Source of the DNA: Leptospiraceae bacterium
GTDB taxonomy: Bacteria; Spirochaetota; Leptospiria; Leptospirales; Leptonemataceae
DNA: 64,000 nt
NCBI GenBank assembly: GCA_025059995.1
Contig: JANXCF010000002.1
Span: 186,001-250,000 of the forward strand
Direction of reading: 5' to 3'
A model generated the notes under the pieces. That model saw only the letters and a program-made list of their open reading frames with translations. It searched no databases and had not been told where the DNA came from. How positions within the stretch are numbered: position 1 is the stretch's first letter; the number at the start of each line of letters is the position of its first letter. Positions 54,182 to 61,708 of the stretch are shown one piece after another. The position numbers were made by a program, and so were the translations under genes.

Positions 54182-54670
54182 TTATTTTTTGATTTTGAAC
54201 TTTCCTTTAATTAGAATGTTGATTTCCTCCACTTCTATATTTCCTAGTACATTTTTATCTAATTCGGGTAAGCTTAATAAGCAAGCAGGAATGTCATAAA
54301 TTTTTCCTGTTTCTAAATCAAGGAAGTGATGATGTTTGGTAGTATTGGAATCATAGTAAATCCTATCAGAAGAAAAAATCAATTCACGAACAACATTCTT
54401 CTCTACAAATAATTTAAGGGTATTATATACTGTTGCTTGGCTTACTTTTTCATAATCTTTGTTTAAATGGTTCAAAATTTCTTCGGCTGAAACATGTTGG
54501 GGCTTTTGGTAAATAAAATGTGCAATTTCTATCCTTTGACTTGTGGGGTTGATACCTTTATTTCGTAGTAGCTCTGCCACTTCTCTTTTTGAGAGTTTGA
54601 ACTTCATGTTATGCTTTTGCTCATCTTGTTTATCCTTTGCTTTTCTTTCTCTTTTTTTCTTTTCTATCAT
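54182..54670 (-). CDS. perR: Fur-family regulator, PerR-like, without structural zinc site
   Basis: 162 residues from the ATG at 54670, preceded by GAGGG at 5-base distance, a strong ribosome binding site. The winged-helix part includes NPTSQRIEIAHFI and VSQATVYNTLKLF. The regulatory part has TKHHHFLDLETGKIYDI, where Fur/PerR normally have HHxHFxCxxCG; both cysteines are absent. Leptospira PerR is known for just this loss, and a site matching a PerR box lies 26 bases ahead of the start. Fur or another Fur-family member is the alternative. Confidence 0.72.
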   Translation of the reverse strand: MIEKKKRERKAKDKQDEQKHNMKFKLSKREVAELLRNKGINPTSQRIEIAHFIYQKPQHVSAEEILNHLNKDYEKVSQATVYNTLKLFVEKNVVRELIFSSDRIYYDSNTTKHHHFLDLETGKIYDIPACLLSLPELDKNVLGNIEVEEINILIKGKFKIKK

Positions 54671-54695
54671 GATAACCCTCAAAAATCAAAGTATT

Positions 54696-54710
54696 TTAAA
54701 ATTATTCTAA
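54696..54710. promoter_or_regulatory. PerR-box-like site in front of perR
   Basis: TTAAAATTATTCTAA is a 7-1-7 inverted repeat matching 14 of 15 bases of TTAGAATTATTCTAA, the known Leptospira/Bacillus type PerR operator. It lies 26-40 bases upstream of the perR start, so it is where autoregulation would act. Confidence 0.62.
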
Positions 54711-54941
54711 TTTTATAAAAATCAAAATTTAAGACATTGACAACCTTTTTTATGTGTTTGTTATTTGTAGAAATCACTTTAAATGTATTTGATTTCTATA
54801 AAAAATTTGCCTTTTATTTTGTTTAAATAGCAGAGTTAAGAAAAAATTTAAAATTACTGATTATAATTCATTTAGAATCCCAATTAAGATTTTTTTGTAT
54901 TATGATGAGTTAATATTCTACTCGCTTTGAAATTATGATAA

Positions 54942-54963
54942 ATATTACAAGAAATTGTAATAT
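54942..54963. promoter_or_regulatory. Perfect hairpin ATATTACAA-GAAA-TTGTAATAT
   Basis: A 9-base perfect inverted repeat with a GAAA tetraloop, ending 24 bases before the glycosyltransferase start. It is followed by TTCTTTATTTTTTATT. It may be an operator or a stem-loop in the leader; the rest of the AT-rich region from perR to here shows nothing else. Confidence 0.4.
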
Positions 54964-54987
54964 ATTCTTTATTTTTTATTCATACTG

Positions 54988-56217
54988 ATGAGTATTAAGA
55001 AATTGATGTTAGTTTATCATAGTTATAGAAAAAATTCTTCTCGTCCAATTAAAATCGCATTTATAACTGATACTTATCCACCTGATGTAAACGGTGTTGC
55101 GCATTCTTTGTATCAAATTATTCAGATTTTAAAACAACATCATGAAATCCTAGTTTTAAGACCTGAGGATGATTTGATAGGAATCAAAATTCAACCACAT
55201 ATAAAGGAAGTGTTTTTCCCTTATCTTAATTTACCATTTTATAAAGAAGTTAAGTTGGGATTACCTTTTTATCAAAGAGTTTATGATTCAATAAAAGCAT
55301 TTTCGCCTGATGTCGTTCATATTGTGACTGAAGGTCCCTTAGGTTTTATGGGATTATTGGTTGCAAGACAATTAGGAATCACTGTTGTTTCTGATTACCG
55401 AACAAATTTTACTGATTATTTAAAGTTTTATAATATAGAATTTCTCAGTGAATTTATTAAGTATTACTTAATTTATTTTCATAATCAGTGTGATTTGAAT
55501 TTTGTTCCAACAAGAGAAATCAAAATTCAATTAAAGAAACAAGGAATAAATAATTTAAAAGTTTTAGGAAGAGGAGTGGATATAAGAAATTTTCACTATT
55601 CCAAATATGATGAAGATTTCCGAAAAGAATGGAACGTCAAAAAAGATGATTTATTGTTTCTTTATGTTGGCAGGATTGCTCTAGAAAAGAATTTAGAGCT
55701 CGTGTGTGATGTTTTTCGTTCTTTAAAGAAAAAATATCCGTTCATTCATCTTATGTTTGTTGGTGATGGACCTTATCGTTCAACGTTAGAACAAGAGTAT
55801 AAAGAGATCCTCTTTTTGGGGGCAAAAAAGAAAGAAGAACTATCTAAAATTTACGCTTCGTCAGATTTGTTTTTGTTTCCGAGCAAAACAGAAACTTTCG
55901 GAAATGTGGTATTAGAAGCTTATGCAAGTGGTCTACCAATTATAGCTTATTCGTATGCTGCCTCGAAACTGATATATCAGCACAAAAAGACAGGAATTTT
56001 GATTCCATTTCATAAGAAGAACTCTCATGAGGTTTGGTACCAATATTTGGAACAATTAATTAAGCACCCCAATCGATTGAAAAAGCTAAAAATGAATATA
56101 AAAAATGAATATCACAAATTAAAAAAATTTACTTGGGAAGGTATTAGTGCACTCTTACTAAAGCATTATTATGAATTGCTCAAACAAAAGAGAAAAAAGA
56201 AAATCATCAATCTTTGA
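54988..56217 (+). CDS. Glycosyltransferase family 4 protein
   Basis: 409 residues with the GT-B fold. The N-terminal half has IAFITDTYPPDVNGVAHSL, typical of GT4 mannosyl-/glucosyltransferases; the C-terminal half has LFLYVGRIALEKNLEL, HLMFVGDGPYRSTLEQ and SKTETFGNVVLEAYASGLPII, with the nucleotide-sugar Glu pair. Likely adds hexose to a lipid or glycan. The acceptor cannot be told. It stands alone, between perR and the lipoprotein gene. Confidence 0.88.
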   Translation: MSIKKLMLVYHSYRKNSSRPIKIAFITDTYPPDVNGVAHSLYQIIQILKQHHEILVLRPEDDLIGIKIQPHIKEVFFPYLNLPFYKEVKLGLPFYQRVYDSIKAFSPDVVHIVTEGPLGFMGLLVARQLGITVVSDYRTNFTDYLKFYNIEFLSEFIKYYLIYFHNQCDLNFVPTREIKIQLKKQGINNLKVLGRGVDIRNFHYSKYDEDFRKEWNVKKDDLLFLYVGRIALEKNLELVCDVFRSLKKKYPFIHLMFVGDGPYRSTLEQEYKEILFLGAKKKEELSKIYASSDLFLFPSKTETFGNVVLEAYASGLPIIAYSYAASKLIYQHKKTGILIPFHKKNSHEVWYQYLEQLIKHPNRLKKLKMNIKNEYHKLKKFTWEGISALLLKHYYELLKQKRKKKIINL

Positions 56218-56228
56218 ATAAGACGAAA

Positions 56229-56696
56229 TCAAGGAACTTTAACTGCATTTGAGGGAGAAGAAACATTTTCAAGAATGCCAATAAAACTTACAACCCGAAT
56301 TGATACAAAATAACCTTGTGTTAGATTTATAGGGAAATAGCAAAGATTAGCGAGACCTCGGGGGTTTTCGGAAACTTCCATGATATAAATGATACCGTAG
56401 TTTGGACGCTGAATGAAATTTACACAATCAATTCCGTTTTCTTTTGGTAAAAGAAAAACTTCTTTTTCGGTAGGAGCTTGAAATAATTTATATCCTTTGA
56501 ACGTGTATTCAACATTCTGAGCTGCAACCCGCAATATATGACCATTACTTGTTCTTTCTATACCTTTGATTTTTGTTGTTTCCGATGAGCCTTCTATTGT
56601 AGAAAGTATAATCACTGGGTTGATGGATATCTTTTGTGATGAATAGTTAGTGCATGAAATAGCTAATAGCAAAAATAAAAAGAAAAAGTAATTCAT
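56229..56696 (-). CDS. Putative lipoprotein, unknown function
   Basis: 155 residues from the ATG at 56696 (a GTG at 56750 is closer to icd, but a terminator lies in between). Signal peptide FFFLFLLLAISC with Cys at the lipobox. The mature part looks beta-rich (SINPVIILSTIEGSSETTKIKG, LTQGYFVSIRVVSFIG), perhaps fibronectin-III-like. No family assigned. Confidence 0.68.
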   Translation of the reverse strand: MNYFFFLFLLLAISCTNYSSQKISINPVIILSTIEGSSETTKIKGIERTSNGHILRVAAQNVEYTFKGYKLFQAPTEKEVFLLPKENGIDCVNFIQRPNYGIIYIMEVSENPRGLANLCYFPINLTQGYFVSIRVVSFIGILENVSSPSNAVKVP

Positions 56697-56722
56697 TATA
56701 GATGAATTTTTATTATGAGATA

Positions 56723-56742
56723 AACCCAGCAAAAGCTGGGTT
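56723..56742 (-). terminator. Rho-independent terminator of icd
   Basis: A perfect 8-base stem AACCCAGC/GCTGGGTT with an AAAA loop, 5 bases past the icd stop. Read on the minus strand it is followed by TTTATCTCATAATAAAAATT. It argues against the lipoprotein gene starting upstream of it. Confidence 0.78.
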
Positions 56743-56746
56743 GGGA

Positions 56747-57979
56747 TCACATGTTATCAATCAAAGCATTTCCGAATTCAGAAGTTCGAACTTCTTTGGC
56801 ACCTTCCATCAATCTTGCGAAGTCATAAGTGACGATTTTCTTTGAAATGGTTCTATCCATAGCTTCAATGATTTTGTCGGCGGCTTCATTCCAACCCATA
56901 TATCTTAACATCATCTCTCCTGAGAGTATCACAGAACTTGGATTTACTTTGTCTAAACCAGCATACTTAGGTGCAGTTCCATGAGTTGCTTCGAAAATGG
57001 CATGACCCGTTTCGTAATTGATGTTTCCACCTGGAGCGATTCCTATGCCTCCCACTTGAGCAGCTAAGGCGTCAGAAATATAATCACCATTGAGGTTCAT
57101 GGTGGCAATTACGTCATAGTCTGTTGGACGTGTTAGTATTTGTTGAAGAAAGGCATCTGCGATTGCATCTTTTATAACGATTTCTCTTCCATTGACTTTA
57201 AGTACTTGCCATGGACCCCCGTCAAGATCGATAGAACCCATTGATTTTGAAAGTTCATATCCCCAATCTCGAAATGCCCCTTCCGTAAACTTCATGATGT
57301 TTCCTTTGTGGACTAAAGTCACGCTTTTTCGGTTATTCTTGATGGCATAGTCAATGGCGGCTTTGATCAATCGATAAGAACCTTCTTTACTGATTGGTTT
57401 GATACCAATACCAGATGTTTCAGGAAATCGAATTTTTTTGTAGTACTGAGGAAAATGTTCTTTTAATAATTCTAAAAACTTTTTATTTTCTTCTGTTCCT
57501 GCTTTGAATTCTATTCCCGCATAGATGTCTTCTGTGTTTTCACGAAAAATTACCATATCGACTTGTTCAGGGTGCTTAACAGGGCTTGGCACTCCTTTAA
57601 ACCATCGAACTGGACGTAAACAAACATATAAATCCAATTCTTGTCGTAGAGCTACATTTAACGAACGAATCCCCGTTCCAACGGGAGTGGTCAGAGGTCC
57701 TTTGATACCTACTAAGTATTCACGAAACGTATCTATGGTTTCTTGAGGTAGCCAATCATTAAATTTTTGGAATGCCTTCTCTCCTGCATAGACTTCTTTC
57801 CACTGAATTTTTCGTTTGTTTCCATAAGCTTTTTCTACTGCGGCATCAATCACTCTGACGGCTGCCGCCCAAATGTCAGGACCTGTCCCATCACCTTCAA
57901 TGTAGGGAATAATAGGGAAATCTGGAACCTTTAATTGACCATTTTCTATTCGAATTTTTTCTGCATTTATGACTGTCAT
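56747..57979 (-). CDS. icd: NADP-dependent isocitrate dehydrogenase
   Basis: 410 residues of the E. coli-type IDH. It has [12 protein letters not shown], the phospho-site-type loop [22 protein letters not shown] with Ser (regulatory Ser in E. coli), [16 protein letters not shown], and [32 protein letters not shown]. Makes 2-oxoglutarate and NADPH. NADP preference is inferred from this subfamily. Confidence 0.93.
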   Translation of the reverse strand: MTVINAEKIRIENGQLKVPDFPIIPYIEGDGTGPDIWAAAVRVIDAAVEKAYGNKRKIQWKEVYAGEKAFQKFNDWLPQETIDTFREYLVGIKGPLTTPVGTGIRSLNVALRQELDLYVCLRPVRWFKGVPSPVKHPEQVDMVIFRENTEDIYAGIEFKAGTEENKKFLELLKEHFPQYYKKIRFPETSGIGIKPISKEGSYRLIKAAIDYAIKNNRKSVTLVHKGNIMKFTEGAFRDWGYELSKSMGSIDLDGGPWQVLKVNGREIVIKDAIADAFLQQILTRPTDYDVIATMNLNGDYISDALAAQVGGIGIAPGGNINYETGHAIFEATHGTAPKYAGLDKVNPSSVILSGEMMLRYMGWNEAADKIIEAMDRTISKKIVTYDFARLMEGAKEVRTSEFGNALIDNM

Positions 57980-58093
57980 ATTTCCAATACATTCAGAAAA
58001 AATGAAAAGTCAAGAAACATAAGATGAAAATCATCAATTTCATGAAAATTATAACATGACAAAAAAATACGTTTAGTAAGAAATTAAACCGCA

Positions 58094-58951
58094 TTATTTA
58101 AGTGTAAGCATAATTTTCTGTCTGCTTTTGATATAGTTGAGTTTTGCCGTATCATCATTATCCAAACCCTGTGGAATCTTTCATTACTATGTAGCGTTCT
58201 TTATATAATATACTCATTCTATAGGCTAAGCTGGATGGTATGCCTGATCTTTCTATAGGTTGGTTTTCGGTTGTTGAAAGGAACATTGGGGGAATTGCCA
58301 ACTTAGCATAAAATTCTTTATCAATCAGAAGAGAAAAGTTACCGCAAAACCAAAATTTTCTTACTCCTCTTCCCTTAATAAAGTGCTTAAGAGATATAAG
58401 CATAACATTTAAGATTTTCCCATACAATAGGAATAGTCAAGTTAGTAGGGCTTAAAAATCTCTATTATGAAGCAAAGAGTTTATATCTCTAAAAGTATGA
58501 AAATAAAGTCCTAAGCTTGATATTCCCTTTTTTGGATACTTGTGAATCATTCCGTCCGTAGTTTGAATTTCTTTTAACATAAAACTTATGCTGGAAAACA
58601 AAAATTCAAACTCAAAGGGGGGTCCAATCATTATAAGGGGGATTACCTACTATTGTTAAAAAATCATCACTTAGATGTTATACTTTTCGCGTTATTAATG
58701 CATTTGTGTAAAAAACCCTTTCTGGAGAATAATTTCTTTTCAAGTATTCTACCGCTACAGAATCAATGTTGGCTAATCGAAAGTTCAAATCTTATAAATG
58801 CCCCGTATCCACCTTCAGGATCTATAACAACAGTATTAGCGCTGAAAAAAGGGAAAAGCAGTTCTTTAGCTTTTTCTACAATAACTGAAGGAGTATAAAA
58901 AGACCCTAACTTTATTCTTTCTTTTCTTATTAGATGTTTTGCTACTAACAT
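58094..58951 (-). pseudogene. Relic of an N6-adenine DNA methyltransferase (Eco57I/type II restriction-modification kind)
   Basis: Reading the minus strand from 58951: RKERIKLGSFYTPSVIVEKA, then DPEGGYGAF (motif I, normally DPxxGxGxF), a frame change, NIDSVAVEYLKRNY, then a stop codon and IVGNPPYND (motif IV, NPPY) further on. More frame changes and stops follow. A fragment near 58158-58427 (KFWFCGNFSLLIDKEFY, STTENQPIERSGIP) and a tail ending DDTAKLNYIKSRQKIMLTL at about 58094 fit the C-terminal end. At least three frame breaks show it is dead. Related restriction enzyme genes are not seen. Confidence 0.72.
58560..58612. repeat. 11-bp inverted repeat inside the methyltransferase relic
   Basis: AGTTTGAATTT (58560-58570) and AAATTCAAACT (58602-58612) are exact inverted copies, 31 bases apart, with a smaller CATAA/TTATG stem in between. 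It lies after the NPPY region where the reading frame is lost. It may be a small inserted hairpin element; no second copy is seen here. Confidence 0.5.
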
Positions 58952-58977
58952 TACAAAACAAAAAGTTTAAAGTTTAA

Positions 58978-59036
58978 GGATTAGTACATACCTTAGCTTG
59001 TAAAGGTATAACTCTAAACCACTGAACCACAGGAGT
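58978..59036 (-). pseudogene. Truncated tRNA-Val-like sequence
   Basis: On the minus strand an acceptor-like ACTCCTG is followed by TG, a D-arm GTTCAGTGGTTTAGAGT, and an anticodon stem ATACC/GGTAT whose loop TTTACAAGCTAA holds TAC in the usual setting of tRNA-Val. The loop is too long by five bases, and no T-arm or matching 3' acceptor follows. I take it as a broken relic, at modest confidence. Confidence 0.4.
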
Positions 59037-59393
59037 ACACTGTTAATCGGTATTTGTCAATATTTCTTCGAGAATGTGATTAGGTGGTAAACATGATAAG
59101 CATGTGGCAACAGAAATAGTGTAGAAAAACCAGAAAAACTTGACTTCAAAAAGTCTATCAAGTTCCACAAGATAAACATTATCATCACAAAAAAGCTTAA
59201 CATGTTTATATCTTCATTCTGTTTTTATTACCCAACGTAATATAATATATACAAAGAAATTACGGGTTATTGTGTTATCTTTAAAAAATCAAAAAACTAA
59301 AACAACAGGTTATGGTTTAAAAATTAATTTCAAAATAACTGAATCACATTTTTTTTCATTGAAGTTAAAAGGATATTTAGTTTATTTGATATT
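59037..59393. other. AT-rich stretch without genes upstream of the acyl-CoA dehydrogenase
   Basis: About 357 bases with many stops in all frames. I see no gene, RNA or mobile element in it. The promoter for the acyl-CoA dehydrogenase gene should lie here (e.g. around the AT-rich ATAATATATACA at about 59240). Confidence 0.55.
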
Positions 59394-60623
59394 ATGGCAG
59401 TAAGTAATCAACTATTATCGAAAGAAGCAAAGATACCAGAACTTTCAATTCCAATTCAGTTTTCAGAGGATTTGATAGCACTTCGTGATTTAGTTCGGGA
59501 GATTGTGAGGGAAGTTGTCATTCCTGCTAGAAAGGAATTAGATGAAAAAAACGAATATCCGTGGAAAGTTTTAGAAAAGTTTCGAGAAGCAGGACTTTTT
59601 CAAGCGATGTTTGATGAAGAATATGGTGGAATGGGGTTGGGAATGATGGCGAACATAATCTTAGCAGAAGAAATAGCTTATGGATGCTTGGGGATCGGAA
59701 CTTCGTTTTTAGCTACCAAATTAGGAGCTCTTCCAATTGAAGTTGGAGGGACGGAAGAGCAAAAGAAAAAATGGCTTCCGAGGATTGCCTCAGGTGAGTT
59801 GATTGCAGCTTTTGGCTTGACCGAACCAAATGCAGGTTCAGATGTGCCAGCACTTCAAACCACTGCGGTAAAAAAAGGTGATAAGTATATCCTTAATGGA
59901 ACGAAGCAATGGATATCAGGTGCTGGGCAAGCTCATGTCTATACTGTTTTTGCCATCACAGATAAAAGTCGAGGACCACGTGGTATAAGCTGCTTCATTG
60001 TGGAAAAAGGAACTCCTGGATTTAGTTTCGGTAAAAAAGAAGACAAATTGGGAATACGTGCTTCGGAGACGAGACAGTTAATCTTCGAGGATTGTGAAAT
60101 TCCTGCCGAAAATTTAGTAGGAGGAAAAGAAAACAACGGTTTTGTTCAAGCACTAAAGACTTTGAATCTTTCACGTCCAGCTGTTGCTGCTTCAGCTGTG
60201 GGGTTAGCTCAAGGAGCATTTGATGCAGCTATGCAATATGCACGAGAAAGAGAGCAGTTTGGAGTAAAAATTGTGACATTTCAAGCAATTCAACATATGT
60301 TAGCAGAAATGGCTATGAAGATCGAAGCAGCAAGGTTGTTAACATACAAGGCAGCTATTTTGGCAGAGCAAGGACACAAAGAGACAGCGAAATTCTCTGC
60401 TATGGCGAAGTGTTATGCAGCGGATATAGCAATGGAAGTTGCAACGAACGCAGTCCAAATCTTTGGTGGCTATGGATATGTGAAAGATTATCCAGTTGAG
60501 AAGTATTTCCGAGATGCAAAGATTTTACAGATTTACGAGGGAACCAGTCAAATCCAAAAAAACGAAATTGCAGCAGGACTCATCAAAGAGGCAGCATCAA
60601 AGAAAGTGATCCTCAATATGTAA
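59394..60623 (+). CDS. Acyl-CoA dehydrogenase
   Basis: 409 residues of the FAD-dependent family. GLTEPNAGSDVPALQTTA is the FAD/substrate segment, AREREQFGVKI and IQIFGGYGYVKDYPVEKYFRDAK-type residues follow, and Glu382 in IYEGTSQIQ is the catalytic base of the short/medium-chain type. Oxidises acyl-CoA in beta-oxidation; exact chain length unknown. A strong terminator-like hairpin follows the stop. Confidence 0.93.
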   Translation: MAVSNQLLSKEAKIPELSIPIQFSEDLIALRDLVREIVREVVIPARKELDEKNEYPWKVLEKFREAGLFQAMFDEEYGGMGLGMMANIILAEEIAYGCLGIGTSFLATKLGALPIEVGGTEEQKKKWLPRIASGELIAAFGLTEPNAGSDVPALQTTAVKKGDKYILNGTKQWISGAGQAHVYTVFAITDKSRGPRGISCFIVEKGTPGFSFGKKEDKLGIRASETRQLIFEDCEIPAENLVGGKENNGFVQALKTLNLSRPAVAASAVGLAQGAFDAAMQYAREREQFGVKIVTFQAIQHMLAEMAMKIEAARLLTYKAAILAEQGHKETAKFSAMAKCYAADIAMEVATNAVQIFGGYGYVKDYPVEKYFRDAKILQIYEGTSQIQKNEIAAGLIKEAASKKVILNM

Positions 60624-60639
60624 TAACATTATAATTTTG

Positions 60640-60692
60640 AACATCAAGAATATTTTTCTTCTAGAAATTCTAAGAGAAATATTCTTGATGTT
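60640..60692. terminator. Long hairpin, probable terminator after the acyl-CoA dehydrogenase
   Basis: A perfect 16-base stem AACATCAAGAATATTT/AAATATTCTTGATGTT, with a loop of about 20 bases and extra near-pairing inside. Followed by TTGCTTTTCG, a weak T-tract. It lies 17 bases after the stop and 28 bases before the RidA start, so it may also sit in the RidA leader. Confidence 0.6.
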
Positions 60693-60719
60693 TTGCTTTT
60701 CGAAAAAAAATGCACATTA

Positions 60720-61169
60720 ATGATAAAATCAAAATTGTCAGAACTCCAAATCCAATTACCCTCAATTCCAAAGCCAGTTGCATCATATATCCCAGCGAAA
60801 ATCCATAATGGTTTGATTTATACAAGTGGTCAACTTCCCTTAAAAGAGGGGAACCTTCTTTCCGTGGGAATTTTAGACAAAGAAGAAGATATAGAAAAAG
60901 GCAAAAAGGCTATGGAGCAATGTTTTCTGAATGCGTTAGCTGCTGCGAGCTCTGTAATTGATATTGACTCCATAAAAGGGATTTTGAAGTTAACAGCCTA
61001 TGTTGCATCTTCACCTCAATTCGTTTGGCAACATTTGGTTGCGAATGGTGCTTCCGACTTAGCTGTAAAAATTTTTGGAGAAAATGGCATTCATGCGCGT
61101 TCTGCCATTGGTGTTTGTTCTCTCCCTTTAAATGCTTCGGTGGAACTAGAAGTTATCTTCATTTTGTAA
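60720..61169 (+). CDS. RidA/YjgF-family protein
   Basis: 149 residues from the ATG at 60720. AKIHNGLIYTSGQLPL near the start and the C-terminal ARSAIGVCSLPLNASVELE-type segment are typical of RidA-like enamine/imine deaminases; this longer ~150-residue class has no assigned substrate. The Arg in HARSAIG is the conserved one. It lies after a hairpin and before two unknown genes. Confidence 0.82.
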   Translation: MIKSKLSELQIQLPSIPKPVASYIPAKIHNGLIYTSGQLPLKEGNLLSVGILDKEEDIEKGKKAMEQCFLNALAAASSVIDIDSIKGILKLTAYVASSPQFVWQHLVANGASDLAVKIFGENGIHARSAIGVCSLPLNASVELEVIFIL

Positions 61170-61174
61170 GAATA

Positions 61175-61708
61175 ATGGAATTTCTTTCTTTTTATAAGTT
61201 TTGGTTTTTGTATTTATACAAAGGCTGGAGAAATTTAGTTCTGTTTCTTTTTGAATATTTTAAAGGTTTTACTTATGAATTCTGGGTTTTATTATTTGTT
61301 TCGATTCTTCTTTTGTTGATGGTAGTTTTCCCCTGGTTTTCATATCAAATCCAATTTGATGAATTGGAAACCATCTACCTTAGAACCAAAAAATGGTATT
61401 GGTTTTCTTTGCCCGTTTTAACAACTTTTCTATTTATGGTGATTCATCACAAACTAACTTATAGTATTCAACTGATCATTAACCTTTTCGTGATTTTTTT
61501 GTTTGTTTATGGTTATTGGAATACGTCAATACATATTAATATAAAAGGAGAATACGAGGTTTTGTATACGTATTATTTGTATTTTGTTGTGCTTGTGTTT
61601 CATACATTTTTGATAAGTTTTCTGAAAAAAGGAAAAAATACTTTTTTTGAACAAATCCATGAATTATGGAAGAAATACAAAAGAAAGATTCAAATGAACC
61701 ACAAATAA
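61175..61708 (+). CDS. Small four-helix membrane protein, unknown
   Basis: 177 residues from the ATG at 61175, 5 bases past the RidA stop. Four hydrophobic segments (YEFWVLLFVSILLLLMVVFPW, FSLPVLTTFLFMVIH, LIINLFVIFLFVYGYW, YLYFVVLVFHTFLISFL) and a basic C-terminal tail. No family recognised. Its end overlaps the next gene by 43 bases, so the two are coupled. Confidence 0.68.
   Translation: MEFLSFYKFWFLYLYKGWRNLVLFLFEYFKGFTYEFWVLLFVSILLLLMVVFPWFSYQIQFDELETIYLRTKKWYWFSLPVLTTFLFMVIHHKLTYSIQLIINLFVIFLFVYGYWNTSIHINIKGEYEVLYTYYLYFVVLVFHTFLISFLKKGKNTFFEQIHELWKKYKRKIQMNHK

Noticed and set aside
58653-58898. 81-codon open frame on the plus strand in the desert
   Set aside because: It is antisense to the readable methyltransferase motifs and has no recognisable sequence of its own.
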